This document shows positions 56,446-64,000 of a stretch of 64,000 nucleotides of DNA, piece after piece. Each line of letters starts with the position of its first letter. Position 1 is the first letter of the stretch. Made by a program: the position numbers and the translations under genes. The stretch covers positions 3,038,001-3,102,000 of the forward strand of contig NC_081336.1 in the NCBI RefSeq assembly GCF_022539665.2, written 5' to 3'. The stretch is from Daphnia carinata (lineage: Eukaryota; Arthropoda; Branchiopoda; Diplostraca; Daphniidae). Below the pieces are notes generated by a model. The model was not told the DNA's origin. It made no database searches and was given only the letters and a program-made list of their open reading frames with translations.

Positions 56446-59400
56446 ATGCCGGATGTGTCAGATGACTTCCGGAATTCTAGTCTCGCAACTTTGGCGATCG
56501 GCAACACAAAGTTACAATCGTGTAGCGATTTGGAGAAAAGCCAACACGGATTATATCAACCTGCTCACTTCTTTTACGCCGCAGCTCTGCTGATACCGCA
56601 CCACACCTTTGTCTGGAGCATCTTCATCACTCGCTTCCTAATGGGTTTGGCCTACGCTCTAGTGACAGTGTGGGCATGTCTGGAACTCTGTGCGCCCGAT
56701 GTCTTCGTCTGGAACGCGTTATTGACAGCTGGCACTTTAGTTCACATCGTCTACTGGAGTTTGCACTTCCGGCCGGGTCGCATTCGCCAGCGATCCCTTC
56801 TCGAACTGCATCAGAAGCTCTTTGTGCCCCTGGATTGTTCTCAAGAGCTCTTTGTCCAGTTGACCAACAAGTCTGTCATCCGTCACCTTCAAGTGGGCGA
56901 CGATTACTTTGTCGCTACACAACAATTCGCTACTTCAATGTCGAGTCCATCGGCCTCGTTGAGATTATCCGTCCTCCTAGCGGGCAAGTGAGTATAGCGT
57001 TTCTTTTGAATTAATATTATTGTTATTTGAATTTCCATTTTTCTATCATTTTTTTTTTTCAAAGAAAAAAGGCAAATGGAAAAGGGGATGCAATAATTGG
57101 AAATTCGTTGCCATGACAACTCGTAAAATGTCTCTTGTTACCGATAAAAACCATCCCGGTACCCTTGTTTAACCGAATAAGTAGTCAACGAAGAAGCTGA
57201 GTTTTCCCATGCTGCTCTTTAAATGCGAAACCCTGGCGGGTGGATAAGGAATGTGAGACTTGGGAATCTCCAAGTGTATATCTTACAGTAATCCAATCAT
57301 TACGGGGATAATTGGACCGCCGATAATATCCCGGTGGGCCAAGGAATAGCATCTAGCTCACGTATTGTGTTGCATTGATATCGAACACTAGTGTTTGCAT
57401 TTTGTTGGCATGGGTATAACTGACGCATCTTGGTTAAGGCACCGACGCTATCAAATCACTTCTATTTCTGGTGGAGTTAAAATTTCATTTTGCTAGCTAG
57501 AGAGTCATGCCTTGATAAGCCAAAAAGCTTCCCAGCACCGGGGGAGGGGCCTGAACGGGTCGTATCCTAGCAAAGGCTTTGTGATTAATGACTTTTTTTG
57601 CGGAAATATCTGCAACAATTTTCGAATATACAACAAGAGATGAACGTAGACGGAAGTCGCATCCAAAATGAAGTCTCTCATCTAACTCTACCCAAAGCAA
57701 TAATGGGATTTTTTTCAGTGGCAATGAAGCCTGGCATCGTTTAATGTTCGAACGGGTATGTGGGGATTTCTTAGAAATAAACCACGTGGTGTTATTGAAA
57801 ATAGACTAAAAGAACTGTAAATATTGGAACGACTAACAGATTGGAAAAAAGTTGGTTTCACAGGTTTCCTACGGGAAAAGTGCTTCATCGACGAAACCTG
57901 ACAAGCACCCAAATGAATTGGAAACGAGTTTCTTAGGTTGGCTAAGAAAATAAAATTAGAAAAGAACTAGCTAAGGGAGAAAATGAAAAAGAAAGAAAAC
58001 GTAGTAGCCTATAATACAAATGGCTATAGGCTATGGCACAGGGTATACACGAACCATTCGCTGATTAGACCCTCTCCCCTGTCGCTCTCGCTTGCTCGCA
58101 ACGTAGAATATGAAAAAAGGTTCAAAGAAGAACAGCTAAATAGTAGCAAACGGCTAGAACGATAACTATATATGTAGTTGCCTTACTTGAGTAGTTACTG
58201 CATTTTCGGTCAGTTGGGGCACACGATGTCGATCGATACGGTAATTTTTGTTGATTCAATTTAAAACTCATAACTAAATGCAAACTGATTCGAGAAAGAA
58301 TCTCAACTCTAAACATTAATGACCTGTTTCTGGTCGTCTGCTAGATATTCGCAGAGTGTTGTCAATTTTACAGAATTTACATTTTCTCGTACTGTACAAA
58401 GTAGAAAGTATCAAGATGACAAGTTTGTAAGAGTGCAATAACCAGTGTTATTGCCTTGGCAATTTGTTACTGCGATTTGTGCTAAAAAGAAACACTGTCA
58501 CAGATGGCCAAGAAGCGAAAACATTTGCTGTTCATTGCAGCCATTTCATGCAGACATGATGGGCTGCTATGTGTCATCGTAACTATCCTCCTGCGAGAAC
58601 TGCATGGTAGAATTGGTTACCTACTTTATCGTAGATGCACTTGTACGTAGAACGATAAAGCCTTTAATGTGGTTACGTTAGTCAATCAATACAAACCCGA
58701 ATCTTGTTCCAAAACGTATTGTACTAAAACGAACCCACTTTCGTAAATGTGACAGAGAATTATTTGATCAGTGGCTGTAGAAAGACGTTTGCTTTACGTA
58801 GTTTTATTTTGGGGTTTTATGCAGTATAATAATTCGTAGTTTCAATTGCTAAAAATGTTTAGGATGAGAGTGACTTTTGGTCTTGGCAACCGGTTTCTAC
58901 ATCACATTGAGCCGTTCCAGTTCGTCGATTCCACCGAATGGTTTATGATGCAGAACGTTTCTTCGCAGGACGTCACAGCTTCCAAGATTCAGGTACAGTT
59001 ACATAATCAGCTACTGCTGCTTTTTTGTTCATTGCAAACTGGGAGAAACTTGTGATGCAACGTTCGTTTGTGAACATCAGCAGGTATATATCAAGTTCCA
59101 CATTGTAAGAGATATATAGTTTCAATCTTCCAGATCTACTTTGTTGAATTATTCTTTCTAAACATAAATAAACTAGTGGGTGAGATGCACTTTTTGCTGG
59201 TGCTCTACAATGTTTATGTATGCAAAAAAAAAAAAAAAAAAAACTCCAGACGATAATTTATTTTTCGTTATGCAGATTTCCATCACAGCTGACGAACCTT
59301 GCATTTTTCTTCAATTGGATTCAGATCTACTGAACTGCTTGGCCGTTACTAATCCATCTTTGAAATTCCTTCTCGACTGTCTGATCGGTAAGTCAGTTCA

Positions 59401-60815
59401 TAACTTTATTCCCACTCTAAATGTTGAAAGTCGATACCCACAAATGTCTTCGTTACACATCGACTTGTAATTACATCCGAACTCGTTAAGCTGCAGTTGG
59501 GGGATACACAAAAAACAGGCCATGAGAGTCTCGAAAATAAAGAAACCGCTTCTTATTTCTTTCCTCCCACACGGAGACTGATTGAACAGGTGCGTCTTGG
59601 GGGTTGTATCTATCGTGCGTCATTTTCCATCTATTGATTGACGTTTATCGATTCTAGCAGAGTCGCCAGCCTAACGTGGGAGTGGCAGTATGTGTCTAAA
59701 TATATAAAGACCAAGAGGTAGTACATGAGCCTATAGAGAATCGTTCAGCGAAAGAAGAAAAAAAAAGGACGCGTCAAGCGGCCAACGCACCATCTGACGA
59801 AGCGAATCGAATAGAGTGTTGCCACGGCCTGTATCAGTGTCTTATCAATCAATACAACTAAACGATTTGGGAAAAGAATTTAAAAAAGAGGAGGAAAGAA
59901 AATAAGAACGACGTCATGAGGACAATCGGTTCGTGTCGTATTCCATTTTCATGTTCGTTTTTTTCAAGTGAATGACGGGGCAAAGGAAAATCTCTATCAC
60001 CTTCACCTGTTCTTAAACTTGCATTTCCTGGTACATGGCTTCTGAGAATCGATAGGCCATTAGCTGATTACTCCAGTCATCTTTAATGTTTATACCTATG
60101 AAACAGTACACGCTAGTGTGCGTGCAGAAAATAGCAACTATTAGCTATACTTCCAAATGTTTAAATCGATTAATGGAATTTCTTTTGTGTACTTATTTGC
60201 CAGGAAAAGATGTTTCTCAAAAACTGTATGCCGTTGCGGAACACGTTGCTTTAATGGGGACGACCAGAGACCCCAAACAGGATCGTTTACAGTCCGCACA
60301 GGTAAGTGGCGGTGGAGGTTCGGTGGGTGTCAACAGTACGATGACCTACTCATCCCTGGGTCCATGGCAAGGTGAACTTCTCAGGAGCCAAAGCGCCGAC
60401 GCCGTTCACACTTGCAAACAGGGCCAGGTACGATCCATTCATTGGCGGCGGGATCAGACCCGGAGGGTGAGTTGTCGTTAAAATTTTTTCTTAAATTTTT
60501 CTTGTCTTGATAAATCGTTCAACTTTGCTTTTTATTTTACTTACGTGGTAGATATGGGCTAGGAGGTATGAGAAACTCGTTCCATGTCGACAAGAGACTC
60601 GTCCGTTGATGAATGGCCGAAAGACAAGTAGACGTAGCCATTTAGAAGAAGAAGAAGAGCCAGATGATTGTTTGGCCAGGGCAAGTAGCTCTAAATACCC
60701 TGCGATAGCTAGTGACAATCGTCACCAAGAAATAAGGATAGCCGCCTCTCATCATCAAGAACAATTTCGCCCACACTGGAACAACAAAGTCCAATTTGAC
60801 GAGACCTTCGTGTGA
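56446..60815 (+). CDS. Popeye domain-containing protein (BVES/POPDC)
   Basis: Five exons, 56446-56987, 58863-58992, 59276-59387, 60204-60466 and 60552-60815, sum to 436 residues. The ATG at 56446 is the first in frame. The N-terminal part holds membrane helices (HFFYAAALLI, LMGLAYALVTVWACLE, LLTAGTLVHIVYW), then the Popeye cyclic-nucleotide-binding-like domain: RHLQVGDDYF, SLRLSVLLAGKMRVT, FQFVDSTEW (the DSPE cAMP-binding motif with Pro replaced by Thr) and LIGKDVSQKLY. POPDC proteins bind cAMP and modulate membrane trafficking and the heart and muscle K2P channel TREK-1. The C-terminal tail is Ser/Gly-rich, then acidic. Three in-phase donor sites in exon 4 (60301, 60427, 60466) allow tail variants. 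Intron 1 is about 1.9 kb, with no other gene seen inside. Confidence 0.93.
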
Positions 60816-61535
60816 TTATTTTTCTACGTGTTCCTCCCTTTTTCTACCGAGCTTAGAATAATGTATTTTTGGGAAAGAACTTGTATTTTAAGTGAAACAT
60901 CTAACCACCGGGTGGTGGCTTGTATTTTGTCTATACCTCTGTTGCTTTGCTCGTTTACTGTGTGAAATAACACTGATGTCAATATGTTGTCTGTGATTGG
61001 TATTTTTTAATCGAACAAATTGCACTGTCAATGATAATATTCGATGTGAATACAAGCCATTGTCATTTGTATTTTTGTATTTGAGTATTTTGTTACTGAA
61101 AAGTTCCGTATCTTTTCAGTTTGCTCGACTGAAGTCATGACTGTGTGGAATTTTAGGTATTAGCGCAGCGTTCCCTATTCGCACAATCACCAAATTTGAA
61201 GCTCAACAAAGTAGCGCCATCTAATAAATGCTACAGAAACAAGGTATGTAAAACTGTAAACATTGTAACCAGATGCCAGATGAAAGGTGTTAGGAAAAAT
61301 TTGTTTGTGTTAACAGATGTTAATCCATCGATACGGCTAGGGATCCCTTTCTGATTAGTATTCTGTTGACTGGCTCCAAAAACTCGGAATTGCAAAGTTT
61401 GACATAGTAATTTTGGGATCTGATAGTTGATTCGACGAACATTTACTACAGGAAACCAGCAAAAGTGTAAGCTATACCTCCCATTGAAACATCGGTTTGT
61501 TTCATAATTCTTGGTTGGTGAATTTTTTATTTTAG
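60816..61535. other. Popeye 3' UTR and F-box gene leader
   Basis: AT-rich. The last bases before the next ATG read TTTTATTTTAG, a good splice acceptor, so the next gene probably has a non-coding first exon somewhere here. Confidence 0.45.
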
Positions 61536-62813
61536 ATGGCAGACATTATCAGTCTCCTAGTAAAATGGCACATGAACTTGATTGCTGAAAACATCTTATC
61601 TTTTCTTGACCACACCAGCTTACAGAGCTGTGAATTTGTATCCAAGACTTGGTATTTAGTTATCAGGAATGGAAAATTATGGGAGTGGCTCTATAGACGT
61701 GTATCACAAAAGAAGCCACTTTTGCAGAATCTCATGATACGCAGGCAACTTGAGGCAAAGCATGACACTGAAAATGATGAGTTCCTGTACAAGAAATTAT
61801 TCTATGCCCAACAGACCCTTGAACAGAATTGGAGTTCAGGACAGTACAAGACATCCTTAAAAGCTCTTGGAGAAGTCAGTGTTTCTATATGTACAATGGA
61901 TGCTTGTCGAATCCTCTATGGCTTGAGAACATCTCCGTCAGTTCCTTCTTCCATCATGGTATGGAATCGCTGGACTATGGAATCAGAACATTATCTGGTG
62001 GGACACCAGGAATGGATAACAGATATGCAGATCTGTGGCGACCTAATATTCTGCTCTTACTATGATGGAACCATTCTAGTGTGGAATTTAAAAACCAAAG
62101 AAGTTGTCCAGCAGTTCCAAGATCAAGAAGTAGTGGATTGGGTGGTGATCCACGCCGCACACGGTCTTCTCATAACCTGCACAAGCATTTCATCTGGTCC
62201 CACGGATCGAGATACTTTGGTCACCATCCGTCGAATTCACAGTCCAACAGAAATGACTATCGAAAAAACTGAAGAAATTTCCAATATGAAAGTCAATATG
62301 CTCGTTTCGGACGACAATTACTTTGCCGTCGTCCTTTCTTCTTCCAGCGGAAACTGTATCAAACTACAGTTGCGCTCGGTTGATTTCCAGTGCGTTCACG
62401 AGATCAACAATCTCATCTCGTCCGATGATAGCTATGCCTATCACAGTGGCTGGCTAGTAACAGGATCATCTGAAGGAATTATCAAAGTTTGGAATCCTGT
62501 AACTCAAACATGCGTACAGACTTGGAATTCTCAAGAGAAGATAGAAGATCTTCACCTCAGTTCCAGGCACATCATCACGCGAAACGCGGACGGTAAATTG
62601 TTCGCGTGGAATCTGCCAATATCCGACTGTAGTAACTTAGAAAATCAACCATCGCCAAGTTGTTTATTTCAAATCAATGGTACTGAAGAAGTCAGCATAA
62701 TGGATCCGTCATTAATTGTGGACGAACTTCAAGTTCTCACCATCTCGGTGAAAGACATTCCCAACACAAATGCATCCTCCTCTGCGCTGACCGTCAGAGA
62801 CTTTTTGAATTAA
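61536..62813 (+). CDS. F-box/WD-repeat protein
   Basis: A single uninterrupted coding exon of 425 residues. An N-terminal F-box (about residues 12-55: LIAENILSFLDHTSLQSCEFVSKTWYLV in part) is followed by a short helical linker and WD40 repeats, visible as GHQEWITDMQ...GTILVWNLKTKEV, GWLVTGSSEGIIKVWNP and HIITRNADGKLFAWNL. The layout is that of an SCF ubiquitin-ligase substrate receptor, the F-box binding Skp1 and the propeller binding substrate. It resembles FBXW-type proteins but I cannot assign a specific orthologue. The ATG directly follows a splice acceptor, so the intron is in the 5' UTR. Confidence 0.88.
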   Translation: MADIISLLVKWHMNLIAENILSFLDHTSLQSCEFVSKTWYLVIRNGKLWEWLYRRVSQKKPLLQNLMIRRQLEAKHDTENDEFLYKKLFYAQQTLEQNWSSGQYKTSLKALGEVSVSICTMDACRILYGLRTSPSVPSSIMVWNRWTMESEHYLVGHQEWITDMQICGDLIFCSYYDGTILVWNLKTKEVVQQFQDQEVVDWVVIHAAHGLLITCTSISSGPTDRDTLVTIRRIHSPTEMTIEKTEEISNMKVNMLVSDDNYFAVVLSSSSGNCIKLQLRSVDFQCVHEINNLISSDDSYAYHSGWLVTGSSEGIIKVWNPVTQTCVQTWNSQEKIEDLHLSSRHIITRNADGKLFAWNLPISDCSNLENQPSPSCLFQINGTEEVSIMDPSLIVDELQVLTISVKDIPNTNASSSALTVRDFLN

Positions 62814-63732
62814 AATTGATCTAATCATGCCTTTTAGTAGTGCTTCATCTATTAAATACTGCCCTCGATATAACTGTTACATTTAGTCATCACACAAATT
62901 ATTGATTTCTTGCATGCCTGCTGTTATCGGCACTTTATGAGCCAGTTTAAAGCCTTCGCCTTCATTTCTTCTGTATGCTGATGATAAAATACATTATTAT
63001 ATTTAAAAAATCTTTTTCTTTTTAAACAGTGCAGTAGTCTGACAAGCATTTTTATCTTAAAGAATTTGAATGATATCACCACAATTGGTGATGGCAAGAA
63101 ACAAACGGATGTGTTTCTTGAGTTATCGCTTCACCTCATTTTTACATCCTTCATTGGGTTGCGGGAAATTCCTGAGATATTTTCTTGCTGATCTTGCCAC
63201 ATTTTCCTGCTGTTCAAAATAATCGAAATATGCTCGTAATAAAATGAATTGGGCTCACTGTACCATTCGAAACAATAGCATGTTTACATGGTTGCACTTA
63301 TGTAATCTTTAACCTCCCAAGTATTTAACGAGACCTGTAGGCTACAGCACACACAGCAACACAGACATAGCTCTCGTTATCGTTGTCATAGGTAAATATA
63401 GTAACGAGTGTGAATAACCGCCCACGGTTTCATCGTTCTAAACTTTGGGAGCTATCAAACAGTACGTTAACTCAGAACTAATCAGCGGTACCAGAAGGTT
63501 TAGCTGTTAGTTTCAGTTGAATCTATATAGGTCACCAGTGCAAATAGATGAACTGCATTTCGACTCTTTATTAAGTAAAGATGTGAGTTGGAATAAATCA
63601 CGTTTTCTTCTATTTTAGAATCAAAACGTGATTACACTGCAAGAGCTTCCCAATCACGCCGCATAAATTCATGATCTCGTCTTGAAGTGCAGGAACAGTG
63701 TACAGTATTTTCAACTTGTTATCGCCACGAAA
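62814..63732. other. Intergenic region before HOGA1
   Basis: Contains the F-box gene's 3' UTR and the HOGA1 upstream region. An AATAAAATG box occurs near 63239. No other coding or RNA gene seen. Confidence 0.4.
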
Positions 63733-64000
63733 ATGTTGTGCTTTGGGCGAGCTTATCGTACAATTTCCAGGATATTGCCTTCCTGTGTGCGGCCGTATTC
63801 TTCGGCTGTGATTCCCGATGGAAAGGGGATTCAACTAGGTGGAATTTACCCGCCAATGACAACGCCTTTCAACGCCGACGAGACCATCTCCTTTGATAAG
63901 TTGGCTGACAATCTGACACAATATGCTCAGATTCCTTTTGCTGGCATCGTGGTGCAAGGATCCAATGGCGAATACCCGTATCTTGAAAAAGAAGAAAAAT
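63733..64000 (+). CDS. Hoga1: 4-hydroxy-2-oxoglutarate aldolase, mitochondrial (partial)
   Basis: The first 89 codons run to the window end without a stop or clear donor. The start gives a basic presequence rich in Arg and Ser (MLCFGRAYRTISRIL), followed by LGGIYPPMTTPFNADETISF and GIVVQGSNGEYPYL, the N-terminus of the DHDPS-like (class I, Schiff-base) aldolase family and very close to HOGA1. The enzyme splits 4-hydroxy-2-oxoglutarate into glyoxylate and pyruvate in the last step of hydroxyproline breakdown. The catalytic Lys lies beyond the window. Confidence 0.92.
   Translation, partial: MLCFGRAYRTISRILPSCVRPYSSAVIPDGKGIQLGGIYPPMTTPFNADETISFDKLADNLTQYAQIPFAGIVVQGSNGEYPYLEKEEK

Overview
The window reads as animal nuclear DNA. 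Compact multi-exon genes carry GT-AG introns, often only 60-80 bp long, and the orthologues are animal ones: Nova/pasilla, histidine decarboxylase, GLG1, Popeye and a vasa remnant. The gene mix and the small family of fucosyl/galactosyl-type glycosyltransferases suggest an arthropod, most likely a branchiopod crustacean such as Daphnia. That species-level guess is inference. Exon models were built by hand from splice consensus, reading-frame continuity and family resemblance. For each spliced model the exon lengths sum to a multiple of three.

Layout. 1-3 kb: a TATA-driven gene for a secreted Pro/Tyr-rich tandem-repeat protein. 3.2-6.8 kb: a repeat block with a 314-bp tandem unit and diverged, hairpin-rich copies. 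7.5-13.5 kb: three minus-strand Golgi glycosyltransferase genes (two alpha-1,3-fucosyltransferase-like, one alpha-1,4-galactosyltransferase-like), with a possible 50-residue gene between the first two. 14.4-17.6 kb: DPY30 (-) and Nova/pasilla (+) head to head. 18.4-26.1 kb: UBXN1 (-), YKT6 (+) and 19-exon GLG1 (+). 26.5-27.3 kb: a tRNA-Glu cluster with a deleted remnant. 27.5-29.7 kb: mitochondrial methionyl-tRNA synthetase. 33.3-38.2 kb: histidine decarboxylase in 16 exons. 38.9 kb: another tRNA-Glu (-).

40.1-45.7 kb is the rearranged part: a decayed, intron-bearing vasa copy breaks off into an inverted repeat (arms about 1.25 kb, nearly identical) whose loop holds three tRNA-like sequences. 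The right arm adjoins a small three-exon gene on the minus strand. 45.7-51.9 kb is gene-poor and holds a poly(T) tract, a hairpin, a GGCGAT/GGCGAAGAC minisatellite and a dispersed repeat also found at 3.5 kb.

52.1-64 kb: a SWSAP1-like gene with a GC-AG intron, two tandem PLPP6-type lipid phosphatases (-), a Popeye/BVES gene, an intronless-CDS F-box/WD-repeat gene, and the start of HOGA1, which runs off the end of the window.

Most genes are unrelated housekeeping or neuronal genes. Functional grouping is limited to the Golgi glycosyltransferase cluster and the PLPP6 pair. No viral genome or CRISPR array was seen, and no intact transposase or reverse transcriptase was recognised.
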